Assembly: GCA_019925095.2 (NCBI GenBank)
Contig: CM034389.1
Span: 20,137,435-20,201,434, forward strand
Length of the DNA stretch: 64,000 bases
Direction: 5' to 3'
From: Dendrolimus kikuchii
Lineage: Eukaryota > Arthropoda > Insecta > Lepidoptera > Lasiocampidae
The notes under the pieces are model-generated. The model was given only the letters and a program-made list of their open reading frames with translations, was not told the origin of the DNA and did no database searches. Shown in pieces: positions 14,601 to 23,079 of this stretch. Both the position numbers and the translations under genes were made by a program. Position 1 is the stretch's first letter; each line of letters begins with the position of its first letter.

Positions 14601-15841
14601 CGGAGCTTTCCAATAAATCCGCTTAACTAAATCAAATTAGCATGCGAATATGTTTAGATTATTAGCGTTATGTTGGCAAGATAATACAGCTAATTAATAT
14701 ACAGCCTTGTTTCGTAATTAAATCACCCGGCGTGATTAAGATTGTATATTGGCTAAGTATAAGCTATTTGTCTTCATAGAGTTGGCAATAATTTAGTTAG
14801 CCTGAATTTAATAAGAATTAATAGCAACAGTATATAATTCAGTATAATAGAAAGCTTTACTCGGGTAGACTAAAATTTCATAGCCGTTTTAACAAAAACC
14901 AGAAACCTAATAAAAGTATCACATCCGTCCGTTTCTGCATTTGTCTATGTACCTATGTGAGGACTATTTTTATCTGTAACTATTCCATAATGGTTTTCAA
15001 GAAAAATTGTTGCTTGCTTTACACCGTATATGACTAAAAGGGAGAGAACCATATTGAACCTTTTACATTGATTATTGCTGCCTGCTACTTGTCTGGTTTT
15101 TTGTATATAAATAAGTATAAACAAATTAATTCGTGATTTAATTTTGACACAATAATCTTGACAATGTGTGGTGTTGTAAGGGCTGGATGAGGAAAGCGTA
15201 GGACCGGAATAAATAGCGCAAACTTGGGGAGGATTTAATCCATCAGTGAATGATTGACTAACGTGGTTCCGTTATAAATATCCATTATAAGCAATTATAC
15301 CTACAAATAACTCCTATTTACTATTTCGCTCGCGATTTTGTTTGCACGAAATTCATAGTTATCGTTATTCTTTGTCTATTTAAACAATGTTTATGTAAAC
15401 TACTCTGTGTTATACTGTGTAAGCTATATTACTGTAAAGTTTAATCAATATCTATTTTAGTTTTTCTGTAAAAGAGTAACAAATATCTTATCTATGCTCA
15501 CATACTTTCTCGTTTATAAGATTAATAGCATTCGATTTTGAAGTATAGACTTACCTTTGCAGGTTCATGGTAAAGGTGTGTAGTGGGAGGGGCGGGCGGC
15601 GGCGGCGGGGACACAAGCGGAGCGGCTAGAGAAGCGGGCGGCGCTCCCGGCGAAGTACCATCTGTAGAATACCCTGTACTGTACGCGCTCTCTGGCGATG
15701 ATAGGTGAGGTGGCGGAAGCGGTCCGGTTGTGGGTGTAGTTGTTGGTTGCCTGCTTTGTTTTTGTTTACGCTTCTTCGCCCTCCCCAACTGCGCTTCCAT
15801 CCATGATTTGAGCCGCGCGCCCAACATGCCGATCACGGCAC
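2414..15841 (-). CDS. Unidentified Pro/Ser/Arg-rich scaffold-like protein, partial multi-exon gene
   Basis: At least six minus-strand exons (15841-15555, 8541 or 8465 to 8420, 7443-7199, 6702-6443, 5964-5756, 2641-2414) have proper acceptors and donors, and five consecutive junctions agree in phase if one base is removed from the 7443-7199 exon. The encoded chain is largely disordered: a Lys/Arg cluster, SAYSTGYSTDGTSPG, polyproline, an acidic Asp-rich stretch, Arg/Pro runs, a charged helix (LEADREAERKYRELIREAEK) and SPEPPRRPSPVRGRSP repeats. No catalytic domain is visible. The start codon lies upstream of 15841 and the 3' end beyond base 1. I do not recognise it; the STGYSTDGTS patch and spectrin-like helix weakly recall insect klarsicht/nesprin-type proteins, which is a memory-based guess only. 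Confidence 0.75.
2699..3265. repeat. Diverged tandem array, five units of about 105-158 bp
   Basis: Units begin near 2699, 2857, 2971, 3087 and 3191. Each has 'tttgtagcggt', 'acacaatcatttcgggc', 'gaactgtat' and 'catcctaatc' or variants. The first unit is lengthened by a TA-rich run. It starts 58 bp upstream (minus strand) of exon F. Confidence 0.8.
3563..3939 (+). mobile_element. Helitron 3' end with about 3.5 tandem units of ~95 bp
   Basis: Units start at 'ggtggcgctg' and share 'gatgaaatttttatgtgtg' and 'gatggtttagattaacaat'. The copy ends with the hairpin 'ggcaggacaacatctgcc' and CTAG before T, as Helitrons do. Confidence 0.78.
4146..4194. repeat. Small hairpin
   Basis: 'tcaggaaatgctta' and 'taagcatttcctga' separated by about 20 AT-rich bases. 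Confidence 0.7.
4335..4833 (+). mobile_element. 500-bp composite MITE, copy A
   Basis: 4335-4703 is bounded by inverted TTTTCAACACACTTG; the following part holds inverted 'gattaccgtcctcgg' / 'cctcggcggtaatc'. A copy in opposite orientation, nearly full length, is at 54637-55137. Confidence 0.8.
4949..5180 (+). mobile_element. Short LINE derivative, 5' truncated
   Basis: From 'ggtggtagggcacttgccc' it matches the LINE 5' region, then jumps after 'ggctccagtctccc' to the LINE 3' end ('gttgcaaatgtccataggcg ... gtctgcctgtctgctg') and an A-rich tail. Confidence 0.85.
5756..5964 (-). CDS. Exon E of unidentified scaffold-like gene
   Basis: 209 nt, acceptor aaatatttcag, donor GAG|gtaaga. Reads TPPRARRRSHAPSAPPVRER, then a probable alpha helix LLEADREAERKYRELIREAE with heptad-like spacing, then RAPLEPPHNPRVRELRATE. 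It joins exon D in phase 1 and exon F in phase 0. Confidence 0.8.
6055..6125 (-). repeat. Terminal piece of the 'gcccgcgacttcg' family
   Basis: 'attctaagcatgccgtgtct' and 'gtacattgaagctat' match the terminus at 9890-9925. Confidence 0.5.
6443..6702 (-). CDS. Exon D of unidentified scaffold-like gene
   Basis: 260 nt, acceptor ttattttgcag, donor CTGCAG|gttaat. Reads SPHLSPHLSPEPHRSPYYRG, an acidic SDADIDSDGDTGLDGGDEDE stretch, then an Arg/Pro-rich basic end. Entry and exit phases match exons C (second frame) and E. Charge blocks of this kind suggest a disordered, phosphorylatable linker. Confidence 0.78.
6845..7190. repeat. Repeat abutting exon C donor
   Basis: 'ctgtgcgagttggactcgta', 'gttcggcactccgcag', 'gtacagacagacagata' and 'aatgcctaaggaacccta' are typical of a repeat whose tail also occurs at 5660-5725 and 33400-33450. 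It ends within about 10 bases of the exon C donor. Confidence 0.55.
7199..7443 (-). CDS. Exon C of unidentified scaffold-like gene, with a frame break
   Basis: Acceptor cattttcag and donor TTCAAG|gtaaat are good. The upstream phase forces a frame reading AEKIKHKPPSLRPGAPSG and ending near FPQQKTLLTAP; the downstream phase forces another frame, reading HLVHQQSLQPPPSVTQLYHA and YSLDSQSVRFGS. Each half looks coding only in its own frame. The length, 245 nt, is one base too long for the two phases. Either a one-base insertion near 7285-7330, a sequencing error, or a recent null allele. Confidence 0.7.
7485..7690 (+). repeat. Dispersed repeat (three copies)
   Basis: Contains 'agttcgcttcgcagcccga', 'gtccgctttcctac' and 'cgcgcatagcc'; related to 18335-18535 and, inverted, 40740-40930. 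Confidence 0.6.
8420..8541 (-). CDS. Exon B of unidentified scaffold-like gene (start uncertain)
   Basis: The 3' border CTCAG|gtaggg is clear and leaves one base, which fits the next exon. The 5' border is unsure. A CAG acceptor at 8542 gives SDRKVRALMLTPASLSCCSR and on, but its phase does not fit exon A, so a further exon would be needed. A GAG acceptor ahead of 8465 gives only SSAIFERPSYFIEGS and does fit exon A. Confidence 0.55.
8934..9480 (+). repeat. Dispersed repeat interrupted by PIF-type MITE
   Basis: 'acttctataatcacagattt', a TG-rich run and 'gttttgcttcacgtatta' match 32984-33268 once 9046-9320 is removed. Confidence 0.75.
9046..9320. mobile_element. PIF/Harbinger-type MITE, 275 bp
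   Basis: TTA on both sides (9043-9045, 9321-9323) with TIRs GGGCCTTACTTATAA / CGGCCGTACTTATAA. It interrupts an older repeat whose uninterrupted copy is at 32984-33268, which confirms the borders. Confidence 0.85.
9870..10735 (-). repeat. 'gcccgcgacttcg' family element, long copy
   Basis: Reverse copy: near 10720 'cgaagtcgcgggcaaatcc', inside 'gtgcataaaaattagctta' and 'cccgcgggaatttcccggg', and terminal 'atgccgtgtctgtacattg' at 9895. An open frame at 10568-10891 is an accident of this repeat. Confidence 0.7.
11185..12141 (+). mobile_element. 5'-truncated jockey/CR1-like LINE, (ATCT)n tail
   Basis: Reads DLGVIFDRKLSWRPH, then KVKLAESLLLPILDYADSSY, then KLERLQNFCIRFIFGFRKYN and continues to NELPVTVRQAKS: the C-terminal part of a LINE reverse transcriptase. 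An in-frame TGA at 11699 replaces the usual Trp of the WNELP motif. The 3' part contains 'gcttcttagcgataaaacc', 'gtgtacaataaagtg' and ends in ATCT repeats at 12123-12141. Confidence 0.87.
11240..11761 (+). pseudogene. LINE RT C-terminal fragment
   Basis: Open from 11240 to a TGA at 11699-11701; the same frame continues NELPVTVRQAKSLTIFKNM after the stop. The palm motifs (YADD) are absent because the element is 5' truncated. Confidence 0.8.
12453..12658. mobile_element. PIF/Harbinger-like MITE, 206 bp
   Basis: TIRs GGGCCGCTTGCATAAGG / GGGCCGTTTGCACAACG, flanked by TTA and TTG (imperfect 3-bp duplication). No coding content. Confidence 0.7.
13185..13325 (-). mobile_element. LINE 3' end of the (ATCT) family
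   Basis: Reverse complement carries 'ggtgtacaataaagaac' and a segment resembling the 3' part of the LINE ending at 12141. Only the terminal 130 bp remain. Confidence 0.6.
13337..13842. mobile_element. hAT-type non-autonomous element, 506 bp
   Basis: Perfect 8-bp duplication CCAGGAAC at 13329-13336 and 13843-13850. TIRs CAGTGGCGGATTTA / CAGCGGCGGATTTA are typical hAT ends. A hairpin GCCAAAACG...CGTTTTGGC lies at 13591-13629. Confidence 0.9.
13860..14173 (-). mobile_element. Short LINE derivative, near full length
   Basis: Reverse orientation. Begins at 14173 with the shared 5' terminus and ends with an A-rich tail (T-run in plus orientation) at about 13860. LINE 5' and 3' ends are joined directly. 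It lies 20 bp from the hAT element ending at 13842. Confidence 0.88.
14190..15540. other. Intron sequence, no supported feature
   Basis: AT-rich sequence between exon A and the hAT/short LINE block. If exon B starts at 8541, a missing small exon with length 3n+2 should lie between 8600 and 15550; I could not find it here. Confidence 0.4.
15555..15841 (-). CDS. Exon A of unidentified scaffold-like gene
   Basis: 287 nt with acceptor aaaccgcag and donor AAG|gtaagt. Reads GMLGARLKSWMEAQLGRAKK, then a Gln/Thr/Pro tract, SSPESAYSTGYSTDGTSPG and a Pro/Ala-rich end HLYHEPAK. The in-frame Met in IGMLGARL could be an alternative start. It is the most upstream coding exon I can define; higher GC than flanks supports coding. 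Confidence 0.75.
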
Positions 15842-16379
15842 CTGCGGTTTTAAATATAAAGGTAATCAGCATATATCCTGCTTGTGTTAAAAAAATGTTA
15901 TGTACGTATGTTATGAAATGGTCTTTTTTTATTAAATGAAAGTCCACGGACTCTATGTTCCGTACTTTTTTTTATAAATTATAATTTAAAAGGTATTGAG
16001 ATTTACACGTTATAATTATAATTATTTGTTTATATGTGATAGTTTATTGGGTGTTATTTGTGTATTTATTGTTTTATTGCTAATTTATTTTCCTTAGGAC
16101 TTATTCTAATGTGGAGTGTTACTGTTAGAATGGTGTGGTGTGAGTGGTGCCTGTGGAGTGTGTTACTTAAGTCTATGGTATATGTTTAGAATATATTTTT
16201 CCTGTATTTTTTGTTTTGTTTTTTGACAAAATTATAACATATAAGTACCCAATTACTTATATTAACTTAATTAGTGCCATTGTTTGTTGGTGTTCTTTTT
16301 TTGTGTGGGATTTTACATCTGAGACGTTATAATACTTAGATATATTAAACTTTTTCATTCAAAATGCCTAATAATAAAT

Positions 16380-16690
16380 ACCCGTAACGCCATCTAGCGA
16401 AGTTGAAACTAACTAATCATGACAGCAACACATTAAAATTGTGGTTGTCATCCTTGTTGCCATGACGATTTATTTTTTAGTAAATTGCGAAAAAGATGGC
16501 CCTTTCGGCTATATTCGTCTATCCCTTGGGAATAGTACTATTTTCTGAATGAACTATACCTTATGTCCTATTCCATACCTCTGACAACGTGTATCCAAAT
16601 TTCGTGACGATCTGTTGTGTAGTTAAGGGGTGAAAACCTCGCAAATAAACAAACTCACATTCGCATTTATAATATTAGTTAGGATAATAT
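16380..16690 (+). repeat. RTE-type 3' end repeat
   Basis: 'aatttcgtgacgatctgttg', 'taaacaaactcacattcgc' and 'taatattagtt' are usual for 3' regions of RTE elements in Lepidoptera. Confidence 0.5.
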
Positions 16691-16699
16691 TTAATAATT

Positions 16700-16905
16700 A
16701 GGATATGCCCGCGACTTCGCCCACGCATGACTTGAAATTCCTGCGGGATTCCCGAGACACAAAGTTCCGCAGCTATCGTTTTAAAAAACTGAAAACTGTC
16801 GGAATAAGCAAATTTTTATGCACCCAAATAACTAGAAACCGCTCCCAAGAAGATTCCCGCGGGATTCCTGGGATAAAAAATATCACACATTATATTACAT
16901 AATAG
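16700..16905 (+). repeat. 'gcccgcgacttcg' family element
   Basis: Opens 'aggatatgcccgcgacttcg', with 'aagcaaatttttatgcaccc' and 'attcccgcgggattcctggg'. Confidence 0.75.
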
Positions 16906-16964
16906 TATATTCCAGTTGTAGAATTCCAGCTATACAAGTCAAGCTTGTGTTATGGTTAATATCA

Positions 16965-17102
16965 ACGGAGATATTTGTGATAGATCCCAGACATCCAGAC
17001 TATACTATATAACATAAAGTTCCTTTAAGAAATTTACTATGCCACGTATCGAACCCGGAGCTTCTGTGTTTCAGTGAGTTTTACCTGCAAAAGGACAATC
17101 CA
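16965..17102 (-). mobile_element. tRNA-derived SINE, diverged copy
   Basis: Minus-strand B box-like GGTTCGATAC near 17050 and the body 'agtctggatgtctggg' match the copy at 54045-54207. Confidence 0.6.
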
Positions 17103-17106
17103 CTCC

Positions 17107-17237
17107 TAGCCGGTTCCTACATCTTACCGACTATTCATTTACCATATTATCAGTTAATATTTGACATAAGCTCCTTACAATTTTACAAGTAATGAACTTT
17201 ACAAGTAACAAGAATAATAAGATATAGGAACCGGCTA
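17107..17237. mobile_element. mariner-type MITE, about 131 bp
   Basis: Nearly perfect TIRs (T)AGCCGGTTCCTACATCTTA / TAGCCGGTTCCTATATCTTA with TA at each border, as for Tc1/mariner. A diverged relative is at 23456-23600. Confidence 0.75.
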
Positions 17238-17515
17238 TCAACCACAGAAGCCGCCAAAAGAAATGTTGAATAGGAATTACTTTACATTTTCCATATATCT
17301 TTTAGTATATGCATTTAATTTATACAATCCTATTAAACACACCTCTGGTGCATTCACTGAATGGTACAACAAATTTGTAAAATCGAATACTGTTAAATGT
17401 GATAATTACATGTTGTAATAATTTAGTATCTAGGAAACCCGCATCTTTTTCCGATTTAGTTCGAGCCAAATAACATCCATTTTTAGAGCAGTTTTTCTAA
17501 CCTATTGTGCTCATT

Positions 17516-17790
17516 GTACAATTCCTGCGGCCAGGCGGCCTGTCGTAAGAGGCGAGAAAACAAGGTGGTAGGGTATTTGCCCATCTGGATGGCTACCACC
17601 CCTGGTCTAAAGTATGCCGCCATAACAACCTTGAGTTATGTTCTGGCGTTAGTGGCCAGGTTCCAGTTCCATCTACGAGTACAAGAGCACATTGGTAATA
17701 AGCATTTCAAATGTTTATAGGCGACGGTAACCACTTTCCAACACAGTTGGGCCGTCAACCTGTCTGCTGTAGTCCAGCAATAAATAAAAG
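17516..17790 (+). mobile_element. Short LINE derivative
   Basis: Begins 'acaattcctgcggccaggcg' and ends 'ctgtctgctgtagtccagc' plus an A-rich tail. The central part (17665-17705) differs from the other copies, suggesting its own deletion junction or divergence. Confidence 0.85.
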
Positions 17791-18334
17791 CTACCACTGC
17801 TGATAGCGAAGGAAACATCGTGATGTTTTTTTTCCTTTACTGCACTTCGATATGATCGTATTGACATTACCCTCTAATACAATTTGGAAAACTGTGTCTA
17901 TAAAGTTACTATATTAGGTCTTAAATCTTTATAAATTGTTATACATTCTCATTTTATATTCACATAAAAAATATATAATTATATGTTACATTTTATCACC
18001 AACCAAACAACATTACTTACAGCTAAAAATAATGAAAAAGACAAGAAAATCCATTTAAAACGAAACGAAATGAAATTGGAATGGAATGTTAAAAAGGTTA
18101 AGACCCTCTTCAAGTATACATCTGAAACGCCCTAGTTCCATTTTCAGTGTAAAATAAATATTTACGAGAGCACTCATTTTATTCAGTGAGGTGTCTAAAA
18201 TTATTAGTAGTTAAATTAATTTTCTAATAACATAAATAGAGGTCCGCGCCATATTTTGAGCATTACATTCCCTAGGGACATCTAAATCACCTGTGTTGAT
18301 AATTGCTTCACCATCATTCAAGAATGTAAAATCT

Positions 18335-18535
18335 AAGTTGAATTCGGAGCGTTCCTTTCAGAGCCCGCGATCCGCTTTCCTAACTAATTTTTCTTCTCCG
18401 TTGCACACGGTCCTTGTCTTCCCTTATCGTGAGACTATTGGCTTGTAGTCGTATTGTCTAGTGCTTACCCTTTCTACCGGAAACTAACGGAGGGCGCGTA
18501 TCTAAACATTTTCCCTACACAACTAACTAGTTTTC
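18335..18535 (+). repeat. Dispersed repeat (three copies)
   Basis: 'ttcggagcgttcctttcaga', 'gatccgctttcctaac', 'cttatcgtgagactattgg'; see 7485-7690. Confidence 0.6.
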
Positions 18536-18708
18536 TATAACCTGCATCACCTACCATTAGACATCGCCCTCCATATGCTTGCAGGAAATCCAATTTTTGC
18601 ATTTAATGGTTCGAATTGTAAATAAATATTTTCAGTGCAGAGGGACAATGTTACAAATGTAATGCTTAGTAATTTTCAAAATATAGTAATTTTAATGTTT
18701 TACTTCGC

Positions 18709-19280
18709 ACCGACTTCAAGGTGTTTTAGCTAATATATATTAAAAATAAGATATTATAATTAAAAATAGCTTTAGAAATAAGTTATTTTATACTTTTTAG
18801 TTTTTGAAGTCGATTTTTTTAAACGAAGTTTTTTTTTTATTTGTTACTTTTTAGTGTCTAGCTATGGGTAGGCCTACGAAAGGTGCTACGCGCCTTAAAA
18901 AATATAGGTCCCAAGAACCGGGAACGGAATTTTTTTTAATAAAAAAATGTTCATAAAACAAAAACTACTGGGCCAAACTATGTAAAAATTTTAGAGGACG
19001 AAATGGCAACTATTCCGCATCAAACTAAAGAAGAATCACGTAAATCGGATCATAAATCTCAGCGTAATCGGTGTACAAATGGAACGGAATGGAAAAAATG
19101 TTCATAAAATGAAAACTACTGGACCAAACTATGTTAAATTTTTTGGGGACCAAATGACAACTATTCCGCATCTAACTAAAAAAGAATCACGTAAATCGGA
19201 TCATAAATCTCAGCGTAATCGGTGTACATACGTAAAAAAATACCAATCAAGTTGAGAACCTCCTCGTTTTGGAAGTCGGT
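18709..19280. mobile_element. TIR element with internal 151-bp tandem duplication
   Basis: Ends ACCGACTTC and GAAGTCGGT are inverted repeats. The interior has two copies (from 18949 and 19100) of a unit including 'aaaactactgg', 'gacaactattccgcat' and 'atcgga tcataaatctcagc'. A partial left end recurs at 42132-42180. No coding frame. Confidence 0.65.
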
Positions 19281-19515
19281 TAAAAATAACGCAATGTAGA
19301 TATAATCTTTCAGTATTAAATTAACCTAATAATGGAAAGTTCTCGTGCGTGTCTGATTTCATAAAAGGCTAGGCCTAAGCATAAATTACCATAGAGGTAA
19401 AGATAAATTACAAACATAAAGACCTATTATGAACTAAATTTTTAACAAATCTTCAAATTTAATGTTAATATGGCAAAAAGTTAGTAAACAATTGAAAAAT
19501 TCTATGTAATTTTTT

Positions 19516-20106
19516 ATCCGTGCAGGAACGGAGAAAGAATACAATTTCCTGCGGCCAGGCGGCCTGTCGTAAGAGGCGACTAAACAACCCACAGCTAGGT
19601 GGTAGGGCTTTTGCCCGCCTGGATGGCTACCACCCCTGACCTAAAGTATGCCGCCATAACAACCTTGAGTTGTGTTCCGGTATTAGTGGTCAGGTTCCAG
19701 TCCCCCCTCTCCGAAGCGCTACTGTGTCTGCGAAATTGGGAACCAGATGTGTGCTTGTGCCTACTGCATCCTCGCGGGCGAGACGAGGTGGGTCGGGGGT
19801 CAGGGAGACCCGTTGAAACGGTTGACCGCTGGCCGCCCGCTAGGTAGTAGGGGACCCGAACCCGGATTAACCGGTCCCATGGAGGCTGATCCCACCAACT
19901 GGCGCATAATCTTGGAGAGCATTGTCGTGCCGGTTGGTGACCGGATGTGGCCAGGCAATGTTCTCCGGGGAGGATCGGGGGCCCTTCCGTGCCCCGAACC
20001 AGCTCATCACACAACCTGTAGGTTTGGTGGGCACATCATACTCTTCTCCCTTCTTCGCAGACGCCTTAGAGCTTCCATAGACTTCCCTTTTTTTATTTAA
20101 ATCTTC
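19516..20106 (+). promoter_or_regulatory. LINE 5' region, presumed internal promoter
   Basis: The first 190 bases match the left part of every short derivative in the window, which is expected if they carry an internal promoter allowing transcription at new sites. The remaining 400 bases are GC-rich and contain no convincing gag frame. Confidence 0.45.
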
Positions 20107-23079
20107 ATGAACCGTACAAGGAATAATAAGTATACCACAGCGGGTTTTGACTCCACACTCAAGGTGGACTTTTGCAACACTAGAGGTATTCACGCTAATC
20201 TTAATGCCATCCATCACCACCTTGAGACGGCAAAGCCGGCCTTATTGTTTCTGACGGAGACACAGATTTCTTCTCCGGTCGATACATCATATCTTCACTA
20301 CCCTGGCTATAATCTGGAACACTTGTTCCTTTCAAAAGCCGGGGTATGTGTATACGTCCGGGACGATATCTGCTGTCGCCGTCTTCACGGCCTTGAAGAT
20401 AGGGACCTATCCATCATGTGGGTACGCGTGGATATTGGTGGTTCCACCCGGATTTACGCGTGCCTATACCGGTCCCATGGCAGAGAATGCGTAAGGACTG
20501 ACACAGCTCGCTTTTTTGAACGCGTCCAAGAGGCAACCGACAAGGTTTTTGGGCAGTACCCTTCAGCAGAGGTAGTCATCCTTGGGGACTTTAATGCTCA
20601 TCACGCAGAGTGGTTGGGTTCCCCGAGGACTGATTTGCCAGGGACTACTGCCTACGATTTTGCTCTCGCCCATGGATTCACTCAGGTGGTCACGGGGTTC
20701 ACCCGTATACCGGATAGAGTGGATCATGAGCCTTCTTTGTTGGACCTTCTGTTGACCACACACCCGGAGAATTATCAGATCTCGATCAGTGCTCCATTAG
20801 GAACATCTGATCATTGTCTGGTATCTTCGTTGGTGCCCCTTCCTATTCCCGATCGGGCTCGCCCTGCAGGGCGTCGGAAGGTGTGGCGATATAGGTCAGC
20901 AGATTGGGATGGACTGCGTGAATTCTATGCATCCTACCCATGGAGGCAGTTATGTTTCTCGTCGGAAGATTCTGATGCATGTGCAGACTCGATCGCCGAT
21001 GTGGTGCTGCAGGGAATGGAATGTTTCATTCCAAACTCAACAGTACCCATCGGTGGTACGAGTAAACCATGGTTCGATAAGCCTTGCGCTGAGGCTGTAA
21101 AGCTAAAGCAACAAGCTTATCGGGCCTGGACCACAGCGCGGGTTCGTCAGGATCCAAGTACTACCGACCTGAAAAAGAGACACAACGCTGCCTCCAGGTT
21201 CCTCAAAAAGCAGCTCGCGAGAGCAAAATTCGACCACATCGGCAGAATTGGCGAGCGCCTTTCCAGTTACCCCTCCGGGAGTAGAGCCTTTTGGGCCCTC
21301 GCCAAAGCTGTCGAGGGAAACTTTTGTCACGCGTCTCTTCCAGCTCTGCGCACAGCGGACAACCGTCTGGCACACGCCGCCAAGGATAAAGCTGATCTTC
21401 TAGGCGAAATCTTTGCGGCCAATTCGACTCTTGACGACGGGGGAGAAACTCCACCTACGATCCCTGAGTGTGAGTCTCGCATGCCGGAGATCCGCTTTAC
21501 TCAGAAAGCAGTCCGACGTGCCCTCCGCTCCCTCGACGTCAAGAAGTCATCTGGGCCAGATGGCATACCAGCAATTGTGCTGCAGACGTGTTCTGCTGAG
21601 CTGTCTCCAGTCCTTGCCCGACTTTTTACTATCTCCTACCGCAGTGGTCATGTCCCCGCTTCGTGGAAGATTGCCCATGTACATCCCATCCCCAAAAAGG
21701 GTGACCGAACGGACCCGTCGAATTATAGGCCTATAGCAATAACCTCTTTGCTCTCAAAGGTGATGGAGCGAATTATCAACGTGCAGCTCTTAGGGTACCT
21801 TGAAGATTCCCAGCTCTTAAATGACCGGCAATATGGCTTCCGCCATGGTCGTTCAGCTGGGGATCTTCTTGTGTACCTGACACATCGTTGGGCTGAAGCC
21901 ATTGAGAGCAAAGGGGAAGCTCTGGCTGTCAGCCTAGATATTGCTAAGGCCTTCGATCGGGTCTGGCACAAGGCTCTTCTGTCGAAGCTACCATCTTACG
22001 GGATACCCGAGGGACTTTGCACCTGGCTATCCAGCTTTCTTGATGGGCGCAGCATACAAGTCGTTGTCGACGGTTGCTGCTCAAGTATCAAGCCCATCAA
22101 TGCTGGTGTGCCCCAGGGTTGTGTGCTGTCGCCGACGCTGTTTATTTTGCATATCAATGATATGTTGTCCATCGACAACATTCATTGTTATGCGGATGAC
22201 AGCACTGGCGACGCGCATTACTCTGGACGTGCAAATGTCCCTCGATCATTTGTGGAGGAAAGTCGGGTTAGACTTGTGTCTGAGGTAGAGAACTCCTTAG
22301 AGAGAGTCTCTAAATGGGGGAGACAAAACCTTGTCCATTTCAACCCCACAAAGACACAGGTCTGCGTATTCTCCGCCAAGAAAACTCCATTCGAAAAAGC
22401 GCTTCAGTTCCAAGGAACTCTCCTTACCACCTCCAAGAGTATCGGGATCCTTGGAGTTGACATCGCGAACGATGTGCAGTTCAGGTGCCATCTTGAAGGC
22501 AAGGTAAAGCTTGCCTCCAAGAAGCTGGGAGTGCTAAACCGGTCCAAGCAGTATTTCACTCAGCGGCAACGCCTTGTGCTTTATAAAGCCCAGGTGAGGC
22601 CGCATATGGAGTACTGCTCACATTTGTGGGCTGGAGCACCCGCCTACCAGCTAAATCCCCTGGACAGCATTCAACGTCGAGCCGTTCGCATTGTCGACGA
22701 TCCCATACTCACAGACGGTTTGGATACGCTTGGCCTTCGGAGAGACTTCGCGTCTCTTTGCGTATTCTACCGACTATACAATGGGGAGTGTTCCGAGGAA
22801 CTGTTTAGAATGGTGCCTTCGTCTTCTTTTTACCACCGCACCGCACGCCATCGGCTGGGCGTTCACCCCCACTTCCTAGAGCCGCTTCGCTCTTGTACGC
22901 AACGGTTCTCTAGAACGTTTCTCTTGCGCACCGTGGGGATTTGGAATGAGCTCCCAGCCGTGGTTTTCCCACAGCGCTACGATATGGGTTTTTTTAAAAA
23001 GGGCGTCGTAAAATTTCTTCGAGGCCGGCAGCGCGTTGATGACACCTCTGGTGTTGTAAACGTCCATAGGCGACGGTAA
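20107..23079 (+). CDS. LINE ORF2: endonuclease and reverse transcriptase
   Basis: 990 residues with no internal stop. The N-terminal APE-type endonuclease (about 1-240) keeps the CNTRG Asn, LTETQ Glu near 50, GDFNAHHAEW near 160 and TSDH near 233. The reverse transcriptase (about 470-770) keeps SSGPDGIPA near 480, KKGDRTDPSNYRPI, SLDIAKAFDRVWH near 606, GVPQGCVLSPTLF near 665 and YADD near 693. The protein nicks target DNA and copies its own RNA there. All catalytic residues I looked for are present. The frame ends only 76 bases before the A-rich tail. No ORF1 protein is encoded upstream, so it may depend on another copy. Confidence 0.93.
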   Translation: MNRTRNNKYTTAGFDSTLKVDFCNTRGIHANLNAIHHHLETAKPALLFLTETQISSPVDTSYLHYPGYNLEHLFLSKAGVCVYVRDDICCRRLHGLEDRDLSIMWVRVDIGGSTRIYACLYRSHGRECVRTDTARFFERVQEATDKVFGQYPSAEVVILGDFNAHHAEWLGSPRTDLPGTTAYDFALAHGFTQVVTGFTRIPDRVDHEPSLLDLLLTTHPENYQISISAPLGTSDHCLVSSLVPLPIPDRARPAGRRKVWRYRSADWDGLREFYASYPWRQLCFSSEDSDACADSIADVVLQGMECFIPNSTVPIGGTSKPWFDKPCAEAVKLKQQAYRAWTTARVRQDPSTTDLKKRHNAASRFLKKQLARAKFDHIGRIGERLSSYPSGSRAFWALAKAVEGNFCHASLPALRTADNRLAHAAKDKADLLGEIFAANSTLDDGGETPPTIPECESRMPEIRFTQKAVRRALRSLDVKKSSGPDGIPAIVLQTCSAELSPVLARLFTISYRSGHVPASWKIAHVHPIPKKGDRTDPSNYRPIAITSLLSKVMERIINVQLLGYLEDSQLLNDRQYGFRHGRSAGDLLVYLTHRWAEAIESKGEALAVSLDIAKAFDRVWHKALLSKLPSYGIPEGLCTWLSSFLDGRSIQVVVDGCCSSIKPINAGVPQGCVLSPTLFILHINDMLSIDNIHCYADDSTGDAHYSGRANVPRSFVEESRVRLVSEVENSLERVSKWGRQNLVHFNPTKTQVCVFSAKKTPFEKALQFQGTLLTTSKSIGILGVDIANDVQFRCHLEGKVKLASKKLGVLNRSKQYFTQRQRLVLYKAQVRPHMEYCSHLWAGAPAYQLNPLDSIQRRAVRIVDDPILTDGLDTLGLRRDFASLCVFYRLYNGECSEELFRMVPSSSFYHRTARHRLGVHPHFLEPLRSCTQRFSRTFLLRTVGIWNELPAVVFPQRYDMGFFKKGVVKFLRGRQRVDDTSGVVNVHRRR

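Noticed and set aside
19595..20220. Overlapping 117-139 codon frames at the LINE 5' region as ORF1
   Set aside because: No gag or zinc-knuckle motif, and the two longest minus-strand frames run opposite to the element.
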